Below are positions 1 to 7,530 of a stretch of 64,000 nt of DNA, in pieces; the stretch's first letter is position 1; each line of letters starts with the position of its first letter. Under the pieces are notes generated by a model. The model was not told the DNA's origin, ran no database searches, and saw nothing but the letters and a program-made list of their open reading frames with translations. Position numbers and translations under genes: made by a program. Location of the stretch: positions 297,994-361,993 of the forward strand of contig DELZ01000005.1 of the NCBI GenBank assembly GCA_002354635.1, read 5' to 3'. Source of the stretch: Sphingomonadales bacterium UBA2683 (lineage in GTDB: Bacteria > Pseudomonadota > Alphaproteobacteria > Sphingomonadales > Sphingomonadaceae).

Positions 1-24
1 CCCTTCTCCCGTGCGGGAGAAGGG
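1..24. repeat. Perfect 11-bp inverted repeat (hairpin)
   Basis: Two 11-base arms, CCCTTCTCCCG and CGGGAGAAGGG, are separated by TG and would form a strong hairpin. It lies at the window edge, so the gene it follows is not visible. It could be a transcription terminator stem or a member of the CTCTCC-type intergenic hairpins also seen at 1754-1777 and 44198-44284. The rest of 25-235 shows no gene; an AAGGGGG ribosome-binding site precedes the start at 236. Confidence 0.6.
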
Positions 25-235
25 GCAGCAATTCCCCGAATATCGTCCCTGCCGAAAAGGCGGCCCGAAACCGTGTCTGAACCCGGCGCACTGCCCTGGA
101 ATGGTCGGGCTCAAGAGTTACGCCCCCCTCTCTGCCCTTGGCCGCATTTGTCCATTCGACCCGGGTTTATTCATCGACTCGTTGCCTCTATGTCTGTTCT
201 TGGATTATACCGGGCCGACATAAGGGGGCGTTTTC

Positions 236-1741
236 ATGGTCAGATATTTTCTGCTTTTCTGCTTGACGATGCTGCTTGCCGGATTTCCGGCGCAGGCAGC
301 CTGGCACGAGGCAAGCAGTGATCATTTCCTGATCTATTCGGATCAGAAAGAGTCGGATATCAGGGACTTTGCCGAACGTCTTGAGCGGTACCACGACGCC
401 ATGCGGTTTTTGTTCAACCGGCCAGCCGAAAAGCCCAGCCCATCCAATCGGGTGACGATTTATGCCTTGGATAGCGCGCGCGACGTGCGCGATCTGGCAG
501 GCAAGGGAAACAAATATCTGCAGGGCTTTTATGTGCCCCGTGCAGGCGGCTCGTTCGCAATCATTCCGGAAGTCAGAACCGGCCGCTACGAACTTTCCGA
601 GTCAGAGTCGGTATTGCTGCATGAATATGCGCACCACTTTCTGCTCAGCGCTTCGGCGCGCGCCTATCCTCTCTGGTTTAGCGAGGGATATGCCGAGTTT
701 TTCGGAACGGCCAAATTTGGCGGCGACGGCAGCGTCGGCTTGGGGCTCTCTTCCAAGAGCCGCGCTTATGAACTGGCTGTCGCCAAAGATGTGCCGATCG
801 AACTGTTGCTCGATACACAGGCATATCAGGCCAATAAATCCAAACGCTATGACAGCTTTTACGGCCAGAGCTGGGCGCTGTATCACATGCTGCACTTCTC
901 CAAGGAACGCAAAGGACAGCTGGACACCTATCTGCGGGCGCTGGCAACGGGGTCATCCGAAATCGCGGCCGCCACCCAGGCTTTCGGAGATCTGTCGCAA
1001 CTCGACCGGGATCTCGCCAGCTATCTGAAAAAGCGAAAAATCACGACCTATCGGATACCTCCGGAATATCTGAAAACCGGCGCGATTGATATCCGCCCGC
1101 TGAACGCAGCCGAAGCAGAGATGATGCCGGTCCGCATTCGCTCGAAGCGCGGCGTTGATGACGAAGAGGCAGCCGCCCTGCTACCCGAAGCCCGGGCAAT
1201 TGGCGCAAAATATCCCGGTGATCCATTCACCCAGGCGGCTTTGGCAGAAGCCGAATTTGATGCCGGCAATGACAAGGAAGCGATTGCAGCTGCAGATCGC
1301 GCCATTGCCGTCGATCCCGACCGGATCAATGCCCATATCCAGAAAGGTTATGCTCTGGCCCGGATGGCGTCCGATGCCGACGATTTCGATGCCGCTTGGA
1401 AAGCGGTCCGCGCCCAGTTTGTGAAAGTGAACCGGATCGAAAACGACAATCCGATCCCGCTGATGCAATTTTATCTGAGCTACAAGGGTCAGGGTATCTC
1501 GCCGCCGGAAATCGCTGTACATGGCATCGAGCGCGCGCTGCAATTGGCACCCTATGATCCACAGCTCCGCTGGATGAATGCCAACCAGTATATGGCCGAC
1601 GGTAAATATGACTGGGCAGCGGTGACACTCGGTCCACTGGCCAACAGCCCGCACCCGTCTTCTCTTTCCGAGGCGGCGCAAGGCTTGATGAAGGAAGCGG
1701 AAGCGAAGGCGGCGGCAACAGCGGAGCAGGGTGGAGATTGA
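236..1741 (+). CDS. Secreted TPR-containing metallopeptidase-like protein
   Basis: The 501-residue protein starts with a signal peptide (residues 1-21, ending AQA). An HEYAHH motif near residue 129 fits the HExxH zinc site of gluzincin-type peptidases, and a downstream SEGYAEFFG supplies the expected second-site glutamate. The C-terminal half (about 320-480) has TPR-like helical repeats, for example the segments around PFTQAALAEAEFDAG and INAHIQKGYALARM. The likely location is the periplasm. The start is the ATG 7 bases after AAGGGGG. Substrate and partners are unknown. Peptidase activity is inferred from motifs alone and could be lost. The gene stands alone; a hairpin repeat follows at 1754. 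Confidence 0.75.
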   Translation: MVRYFLLFCLTMLLAGFPAQAAWHEASSDHFLIYSDQKESDIRDFAERLERYHDAMRFLFNRPAEKPSPSNRVTIYALDSARDVRDLAGKGNKYLQGFYVPRAGGSFAIIPEVRTGRYELSESESVLLHEYAHHFLLSASARAYPLWFSEGYAEFFGTAKFGGDGSVGLGLSSKSRAYELAVAKDVPIELLLDTQAYQANKSKRYDSFYGQSWALYHMLHFSKERKGQLDTYLRALATGSSEIAAATQAFGDLSQLDRDLASYLKKRKITTYRIPPEYLKTGAIDIRPLNAAEAEMMPVRIRSKRGVDDEEAAALLPEARAIGAKYPGDPFTQAALAEAEFDAGNDKEAIAAADRAIAVDPDRINAHIQKGYALARMASDADDFDAAWKAVRAQFVKVNRIENDNPIPLMQFYLSYKGQGISPPEIAVHGIERALQLAPYDPQLRWMNANQYMADGKYDWAAVTLGPLANSPHPSSLSEAAQGLMKEAEAKAAATAEQGGD

Positions 1742-1753
1742 TTTGTCCCGCTC

Positions 1754-1777
1754 GCCTCTCTCTTGCAAAGGAGAGGC
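1754..1777. repeat. Intergenic hairpin repeat with 7-bp stem and TTGCAA loop
   Basis: GCCTCTC and GAGAGGC flank a 10-base loop containing TTGCAA. The element at 44261-44284 has the same length (24 bp), the same 7-bp stem and loop lengths, and a CTGCAA loop. It follows the stop at 1741 and may act as a terminator or be a dispersed palindromic repeat. The remainder of 1778-1932 holds no recognisable gene. Confidence 0.5.
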
Positions 1778-1932
1778 TGGATAAAACCCCCTGTGCTTCA
1801 CCGGCGGAATCGTGATAGTTGCCCGCCATGACCGATCTGGAATCATCACCCAAGCCCGCCAATTTTCGGTGATCTGGCGCGGGCCCCTTTTCTGTCTCCC
1901 AACGTTGCAAAGTTTGTAAAGATTATATTTTC

Positions 1933-3093
1933 ATGACTGCCAATCTCGTCCCCGCAGCCCGCGACATTCTCGCGACGCTGATCGCATTCGACACCACATC
2001 GCGGAACAGCAATCTCGAACTGATCGCCTGGGTCGAGGATTATCTCGCCCAGCATGGCGTCGCATCCACCCGGGTCGTCAATGCCGATGCCTCCAAGGCC
2101 AATCTCTATGCCACGGTCGGCCCCGCCGTCCCGGGCGGAATCATCCTGTCCGGCCACAGCGATGTCGTGCCGGTCGACGGGCAGGACTGGGACAGCGATC
2201 CGTGGACCGTGACCGAGCGAGACGGCCTGCTGCACGGGCGCGGCACCTGTGACATGAAGGGCTTTCTGGCTCTGGCTCTGGCCGCCGTGCCCTTGTTCAG
2301 GGACGGCGCAAAACCGGTGCATCTGGCCTTCAGCTACGACGAGGAAGTCGGCTGCCTCGGGGCGCCGGCAATGATCGAGGACATGGCGGTAACGCTCCCC
2401 TCGCCGGCGCTGGCGATTATCGGCGAACCAACGATGATGAAAGTGGTCACCGGCCACAAGGGGATCACCGTCCACACCGTCGAGGTGCTGGGGCATGAAG
2501 CACATAGCAGCCTGCCGCATATCGGTCTGTCCGCCAATATGGTGGCGGTGGAACTGATGCACGATCTCGCCGAACTGGCCCGCGGCCTGTGGGAAAATGC
2601 CGACCCCGAATCCCCGTTCGTCCCGCCGCATGCAACGCTCACCATCGGCAAGATGGAGGGCGGCACCGCTGCCAATATCCTCGCGCGCCGGGCCGAATTT
2701 GTCTTTGATCTGCGCTGCCCGCCGGATGATGATCCGGACACCATATTGGCACCGTTCAAGGCGAAAATTGCCGCGCTGGACCGCGAGATGAAACAGGCCT
2801 TTCCGCAATCCGGCGTGACCATCACCCGGCAGTCCAACGCACCGCCGATGGCCCCCGCCGGATCGCAGGAGGCGGAAGCCTTTGTCCGTCGCCTGACCGG
2901 CGACAACAGCCCCGCCGATGTCGTCTCCTATGCCGCCGAGGCCGGCCAGTTCCAGCAGGCCGGTTTCGCCACCGTGATCTGCGGCCCGGGGTCAATCGAG
3001 CAGGCGCACCAGCCGAACGAATATCTGGCCGTCGAACAGTTTGCCCGCGGTGCCGATTTCATGGTCAGGCTGGCTGAGGCGCTGAAGCCGTAG
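1933..3093 (+). CDS. argE: Acetylornithine deacetylase (M20 family)
   Basis: This 386-residue protein matches ArgE-type M20 metallopeptidases, which remove the acetyl group from N-acetylornithine in arginine biosynthesis. The two-metal site is visible in order: the histidine of GHSDVVPV (about residue 74), the aspartate of GRGTCDMKGF (about 105), the glutamate pair of YDEEVGCLG (about 137), the glutamate of GEPTMM (about 165), and the final histidine in EQAHQPNEY (about 357). The length is normal for the family. The start ATG follows an AT-rich stretch with no clear ribosome-binding site. The gene appears monocistronic. Another M20 amidase specificity, such as succinyl-diaminopimelate, is possible but less likely. 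Confidence 0.85.
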   Translation: MTANLVPAARDILATLIAFDTTSRNSNLELIAWVEDYLAQHGVASTRVVNADASKANLYATVGPAVPGGIILSGHSDVVPVDGQDWDSDPWTVTERDGLLHGRGTCDMKGFLALALAAVPLFRDGAKPVHLAFSYDEEVGCLGAPAMIEDMAVTLPSPALAIIGEPTMMKVVTGHKGITVHTVEVLGHEAHSSLPHIGLSANMVAVELMHDLAELARGLWENADPESPFVPPHATLTIGKMEGGTAANILARRAEFVFDLRCPPDDDPDTILAPFKAKIAALDREMKQAFPQSGVTITRQSNAPPMAPAGSQEAEAFVRRLTGDNSPADVVSYAAEAGQFQQAGFATVICGPGSIEQAHQPNEYLAVEQFARGADFMVRLAEALKP

Positions 3094-3159
3094 CGTCAGG
3101 TGAAAAACTTGTAAAAGCCGCAGAAAACAGCTATATTATGGCTAGCAAAGGATCGCATC

Positions 3160-4221
3160 ATGCCCGCTGTAAAAGCCGCCAAACCGAATGAAATCTTCGC
3201 CCGCGACGAATGGGCCGCGCTGACCCGCGTGTCGCGCTGGCACGGTCTCTGGCTCGCGCTGCACGGCTGGCTGATGGTGGCGCTGGTCACCGGCGGTACG
3301 GCGCTCTTGTGGCAATGGCACTGGCTGGCCGGACTGGCCGCGACCCCGGTCGCACTGGTGCTGGTCGGCGGACGGCAGCTGGGTCTGTCGATCCTGATGC
3401 ACGAGGCGGCCCACGGCCTTCTCCACCCCAAGCGCAAGATCAACAATTTCGTCGGCCAGTGGCTGACCGGTGCCGCGACCGGCAGCGATCTGCACAGCTA
3501 CCGCGCCTATCATCTGACCCACCACCGCTTCACCCAGCAGAACGAAGATCCCGATCTCGGCCTGTCTGCGGCCTTTCCAACCAGCAAGGCCAGCATGAAG
3601 CGCAAGATCATCCGCGACCTCACCGGGCAGACCTTTCTCAAGCAGCGCGGCAACCAGTTCGCCGTCGCCTGGCAGGGTCTGAAGGCGATGCTTTCCGGCG
3701 CGCAGGATGCTGCCCCGTCAGCGAAGCGCGACACATCGGCGGGCACCCCGCTCAACCGCAATGGCGCGGCGGGCGTAGCCGCCCCGGTGATCGATCTCGA
3801 TGGCGCCAAACGGACGACGCGGACCGTCGGGCGCTTCCTGCTCGTACAGCTCGTGGTGCTGCTGGCCAGTCTGGCGACGCTCGGCATCATCCCGTTCCTG
3901 ATCTGGCTCGCGGCGCTGGCGACTACCTTCCAGCTGATCCTGCGGATTCGCAATATCGCCGAACATGCCTGCACCACCACCGGCAGCGATGACCCGTTCA
4001 GCCACGCCCGTACGACCAAAGCCAATATGCTGATGCAGATGACGCTGGCGCCCTATTGGGTCAATTTTCACAGCGAGCACCATCTGTTCATGGGCGTGCC
4101 CTGCTACAATCTGCCCGACGCCCACAACCGGCTGCTCGCCAAGGGCTATGGTCCCCGCATGACGATCGCGAACAGCTATGCCGAGGTCCTGCGGACGGTT
4201 ACCCGTCCGGCCGCAACCTAG
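3160..4221 (+). CDS. Membrane fatty acid desaturase family protein
   Basis: The 353-residue membrane protein carries the three histidine boxes of the di-iron fatty acid desaturase/hydroxylase family: HEAAH (about residue 87), HLTHH (about 120) and HSEHH (about 305). Hydrophobic segments lie around residues 30-75 and 225-260. Between the second and third box is a variable loop of roughly 60 residues. It probably introduces a double bond or hydroxyl group into a membrane lipid or carotenoid; the substrate cannot be told from sequence. The 3' end overlaps the convergent DUF1003 gene by four bases. Confidence 0.85.
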   Translation: MPAVKAAKPNEIFARDEWAALTRVSRWHGLWLALHGWLMVALVTGGTALLWQWHWLAGLAATPVALVLVGGRQLGLSILMHEAAHGLLHPKRKINNFVGQWLTGAATGSDLHSYRAYHLTHHRFTQQNEDPDLGLSAAFPTSKASMKRKIIRDLTGQTFLKQRGNQFAVAWQGLKAMLSGAQDAAPSAKRDTSAGTPLNRNGAAGVAAPVIDLDGAKRTTRTVGRFLLVQLVVLLASLATLGIIPFLIWLAALATTFQLILRIRNIAEHACTTTGSDDPFSHARTTKANMLMQMTLAPYWVNFHSEHHLFMGVPCYNLPDAHNRLLAKGYGPRMTIANSYAEVLRTVTRPAAT

Positions 4222-4757
4222 GCCGGCCGAACCGCCGCCATGATCTCGCCGAGGTCGGCTTCCAGCTTGGCGATCTTCTCGAGCATCAGCAGGTCGATTT
4301 TCTCGTGTAGCCGGATGATATCGATTTCGGCGCGCAGATTGACCTCATAATCATGCGCCGCGGCGATCCGGTCCTTGTTGGACGCGCGGTTCTGGCTCAT
4401 CATGATGATCGGCGCCTGGATCGCGGCCAGCGTCGACAGCATCAGATTGAGAAAGATGAAGGGATAGGGATCGAAGGCGGCGTTGAACCGGGTCAGGATT
4501 TCCGAATTCAGCAGCATCCAGCCAAACAGGACCAGGGCAAAGGCGATGATGAAACCCCAGGATCCACCAACCGCAGCCACCCGGTCGGACAGGCGCTCGC
4601 CGAAGCTGCTCTGCTCCTCGGCCAGTTCGCCGGCGTCATCCGCCACAATCTGGCGGGAGACAATCGCCTCGAGTACGCCCCGTTCCTCGGGAGAAAGCGC
4701 GCCCACCGGCTTGTGCAGCAGTTGCTCGCTCAGTTGCTCGACGGTCCGCTTCATCAT
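4218..4757 (-). CDS. DUF1003 membrane protein
   Basis: The 179-residue protein has two hydrophobic segments (about 75-95 and 105-125) and the DUF1003 pattern, including FIFLNLMLSTLAAIQAPIIM and the following SQNR. A charged, probably coiled-coil tail follows. I chose the ATG at 4757 because GGAGG lies 6 bases upstream; an in-frame TTG at 4769 lacks such a site. Family members are inner-membrane proteins of unknown function, sometimes linked to metal or stress responses. It shares four bases with the convergent desaturase gene and is separated by 31 bases from the asparaginase-like gene upstream. Confidence 0.85.
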   Translation of the reverse strand: MMKRTVEQLSEQLLHKPVGALSPEERGVLEAIVSRQIVADDAGELAEEQSSFGERLSDRVAAVGGSWGFIIAFALVLFGWMLLNSEILTRFNAAFDPYPFIFLNLMLSTLAAIQAPIIMMSQNRASNKDRIAAAHDYEVNLRAEIDIIRLHEKIDLLMLEKIAKLEADLGEIMAAVRPA

Positions 4758-4788
4758 CTGTGCCTCCAATGCGCTCGCTGGCCCGAAG

Positions 4789-5268
4789 CTAGTCGCGCAT
4801 GAACCGGTGCGCCGAGCGGTCCTTGTGGACCTTCGCGGGATCGAACACCTCGCCGTTCATCGCGATATAGATACCGGGTGGCAGCGTCTGCGTCGCCGCC
4901 AGCGCAAAACCGACATTGAACTCGGCATCGCTGTTGCGCAGGGTCGCAGGCTGCATCGCGCCAGTCAGCACGATCGTCTTGCCGCCAATGTCGGACAGCA
5001 CCCGCGCGGTATCGACCATCGTGTCGGTACCATGGGTGACCAGTATCTTGTCGGCATCGCTCGCCGCCACCGCCTCGTGAATCGCGGCCCGGTCCGCATC
5101 GGTCAGCTCGAGACTGTCCTTGCGCATCAGCTGCGTCACCCGGTGCGGGACAAAGACATTATTCTCGGCCAATATGTCGGGCAGCGCGGTCGCACCGATC
5201 TGGTACTCGGACAGCGCGTCGAAATAGACCTTGTCGATCGTCCCGCCGGTGGTGAAGATGTCGATCAT
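4789..5268 (-). CDS. Short asparaginase-domain protein
   Basis: The 159-residue protein matches only the N-terminal catalytic domain of L-asparaginase/glutaminase (usual length about 330). Both active-site threonine motifs are present: FTTGGTID near the start and VTHGTDTM at about residue 80. LTGAMQPATLRNSDAEFN fits the conserved core. The C-terminal domain that completes the active site in dimers of the full-length enzyme is absent, and the reading frame ends cleanly, so this looks like a compact family rather than a frameshift. It overlaps lysK by four bases (ATGA) and is probably co-transcribed with it. Activity on asparagine is unproven. Confidence 0.8.
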   Translation of the reverse strand: MIDIFTTGGTIDKVYFDALSEYQIGATALPDILAENNVFVPHRVTQLMRKDSLELTDADRAAIHEAVAASDADKILVTHGTDTMVDTARVLSDIGGKTIVLTGAMQPATLRNSDAEFNVGFALAATQTLPPGIYIAMNGEVFDPAKVHKDRSAHRFMRD

Positions 5269-6845
5269 GCCAGCGCGTCTGCGATCAGCTTGCGGGTGTT
5301 GTCGACGCCATAGAGCGCGATAAAGCTGCCCATCCGCGGCCCCTGTGAAGACCCGAGCAGCGTCTCGTACAGCGCCTTGAACCAGTCGCGCAGATTGTCG
5401 AAACCGCCTTCCTTGCCGATCGTGTAGACAATCGTCTGGATATCCTCCGCCGGCGCATGTTCCGGCAGCCCGGCCAGTTCCTGATCAAGCCGCTCCAGCG
5501 CCGCCACTTCCACGCCCTCCGGCTGGCGCCGGTGCAGCGTGGGCGCGATGAAGTCCTTGTGATAGGCCATCGCATTGTCGATCAGCTCGTCAAGATCCGG
5601 ATAGCGTTCCGGCGTCGCGTCCGGCGCATATTGGCGCAGATAGCCCCAGATCTGGTCTTTCTCCGAATCGCCCATCACCCCGACCAGATTCAGCAGCAGA
5701 CCGAAGGTGACCGGGATCGTGTCCGCCGGGACATCGCCGTTGTGGACATGGTGCACCGGATTGCCGAGCCGCTTCTCGGCATCCTGCTCGTGCCAGTTGG
5801 CACGGAACTGGAAATATTCGTCCACGGCGCGCGGAATGACCCCAAGGTGCAGCTGCTTTGCCGACTTCGGCTCGCGGAAGATGTAGAAGGCCAGGCTGTT
5901 TTCCGAGCCGTAGCGCAGCCATTCGTCCAGACTCAGGCCATTGCCCTTGGACTTGGAAATCTTCTCGCCCTTCTCGTCGAGGAACATCTCGTAGATCAGC
6001 CCCTCGGGCTTGCGCGCGCCCAGCACCTTGGCAATCTTGCCCGACTGCACGCCGCTGTCGGTCAGGTCCTTGCCGTACATCTCATAGTCGACGCCGAGCG
6101 CGGTCCAGCGCATCGCCCAGTCGACCTTCCATTGCAGCTTGGCACCGCCGGACAGGATATTGTGCTCGATCATCTCGCCCTGGTCCTCGAAACGGACGAT
6201 CCCGGTTTCGGCATCGACAATCTCCACCGGCACTTGCAGAACATGACCAGTCTTCGGGCTGATCGGCAGTATCGGCGAATAAGTCGCCTGCCGCTCCTTG
6301 CCCAGTGTCGGCAGCATGATATCCAGTATCTGCTGGTTGCGCGCCAGTACCAGCTTCAGCGTCTCGTCAAACGCGCCGCTCTGATATTGCTCGGTCGACG
6401 ACATGAATTCATAATCAAAACCGAATTGATCGAGAAAATCGCGCAGCATCGCATTATTGTGCGCGGCAAAGCTCTCGAACTTCTCGAATGGATCCGGAAC
6501 CTGCGTCAGCGGCTTGTGCAGATGTTCGGCGAGCATCGCCTGATTGGGGACGTTGGTCGGCACCTTGCGAAAGCCGTCCATATCGTCGCTGAACGCGATC
6601 AGCCGGGTCGGATTGCCGGTCAGCGTTTCATAGGCATGGCGCACCATGGTTGTGCGCAGCACCTCGTTGAATGTCCCGATATGCGGCAGGCCAGACGGAC
6701 CATAGCCGGTCTCGAACAGCATCGGTTCGCCGCCGGGCTTCGGGGCCGGCGCGCCACGCTCGCCGCGATAGCGTTTGAGCAGTTTGCGGGCTTCCTCAAA
6801 CGGCCACGCTTTGGAATTCTCTGCTGCTTCACGATATTCGGTCAC
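5265..6845 (-). CDS. lysK: Lysine--tRNA ligase, class I
   Basis: The 526-residue protein is an archaeal/alphaproteobacterial-type class I lysyl-tRNA synthetase, which charges tRNA-Lys in the cytoplasm. The HIGH-like motif appears as GLPHIGTFNE (about residue 55) and the KMSKS-like loop as EKISKSKGN (about 295). Class I LysRS is typical of many Alphaproteobacteria in place of the class II LysS. The start ATG follows GGATAAATTTGTG. The downstream asparaginase-like gene overlaps its stop, so the two are probably one transcript. It is divergently transcribed from the NnrU gene with 90 bases between them. Confidence 0.95.
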   Translation of the reverse strand: MTEYREAAENSKAWPFEEARKLLKRYRGERGAPAPKPGGEPMLFETGYGPSGLPHIGTFNEVLRTTMVRHAYETLTGNPTRLIAFSDDMDGFRKVPTNVPNQAMLAEHLHKPLTQVPDPFEKFESFAAHNNAMLRDFLDQFGFDYEFMSSTEQYQSGAFDETLKLVLARNQQILDIMLPTLGKERQATYSPILPISPKTGHVLQVPVEIVDAETGIVRFEDQGEMIEHNILSGGAKLQWKVDWAMRWTALGVDYEMYGKDLTDSGVQSGKIAKVLGARKPEGLIYEMFLDEKGEKISKSKGNGLSLDEWLRYGSENSLAFYIFREPKSAKQLHLGVIPRAVDEYFQFRANWHEQDAEKRLGNPVHHVHNGDVPADTIPVTFGLLLNLVGVMGDSEKDQIWGYLRQYAPDATPERYPDLDELIDNAMAYHKDFIAPTLHRRQPEGVEVAALERLDQELAGLPEHAPAEDIQTIVYTIGKEGGFDNLRDWFKALYETLLGSSQGPRMGSFIALYGVDNTRKLIADALA

Positions 6846-6935
6846 AAATTTATCCTGTTTTTCTGGCTATGCTGCGCAAATAGTGGCCTTAGCCTGTATA
6901 GCAAGTTAGAACAGGACAAAAGCGGGAGATTGGTC

Positions 6936-7514
6936 ATGTCAATATTGGTTGCAGGTGTGCTTCTCTGGAGCATTGTTCATCTTATGAAATCGGTCACACC
7001 CGGGGTTCGGGCATCCCTTCAGGACACGATTGGCGAAGGGCCGCACAAGGGACTGGCCGCCTTGCTGCTGCTCGTATCGCTTGGCCTGATGATCTACGGC
7101 TGGCGCACGACACCGGCGGAATTTGTCTATGATCCGCCAAGCTGGGGCCGCCATCTCAATATGCTGCTGGTGATCGTCGCGGTCTATCTGATCGGTGTCG
7201 CGCAAGGCAAATCAAGGATCAAGCAGTGGATCCGGCATCCGATGCTGACCGGCGTTCTGATCTGGGCGATCGGCCATCTGCTCGCCAATGGCGACAACAA
7301 GTCGCTGGTGCTGTTCGGCGGGCTGGGCCTGTGGGCGCTGATCTCGATCTTCACGGTTTCGCGCAACGAGGGGGCGTGGGTGAAACCGTCGGAAGTGGCA
7401 ACACCGGGCCGGGAAGTAATCAGCGTGGTGATCGCGCTCATCCTCTATGCGATATTGTTCGGGGCCCATCGCTTCATAGCCGGCGTCGCGCTGGTGGGTC
7501 CGCACGCCGTCTGA
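6936..7514 (+). CDS. NnrU family membrane protein
   Basis: The 192-residue protein is very hydrophobic, with about five or six membrane segments, and matches the NnrU family. Its conserved charged features include the HLMKS and WGRHLN segments and GHLLANGD. NnrU was named from denitrification gene clusters, but many members sit in genomes without denitrification and their role is unknown; no nitrogen-oxide genes are near here. I use the ATG at 6936, preceded by GGGAG. An in-frame open stretch extends much further upstream, but it is antisense to lysK and not credible as coding. The helicase gene follows after 16 bases. Confidence 0.85.
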   Translation: MSILVAGVLLWSIVHLMKSVTPGVRASLQDTIGEGPHKGLAALLLLVSLGLMIYGWRTTPAEFVYDPPSWGRHLNMLLVIVAVYLIGVAQGKSRIKQWIRHPMLTGVLIWAIGHLLANGDNKSLVLFGGLGLWALISIFTVSRNEGAWVKPSEVATPGREVISVVIALILYAILFGAHRFIAGVALVGPHAV

Positions 7515-7530
7515 CAGCACTGCAACCCAC

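Noticed and set aside
5457..6935. Long upstream extension of the NnrU gene
   Set aside because: It is antisense to lysK and the conserved NnrU protein begins at 6936 with its own GGGAG site.
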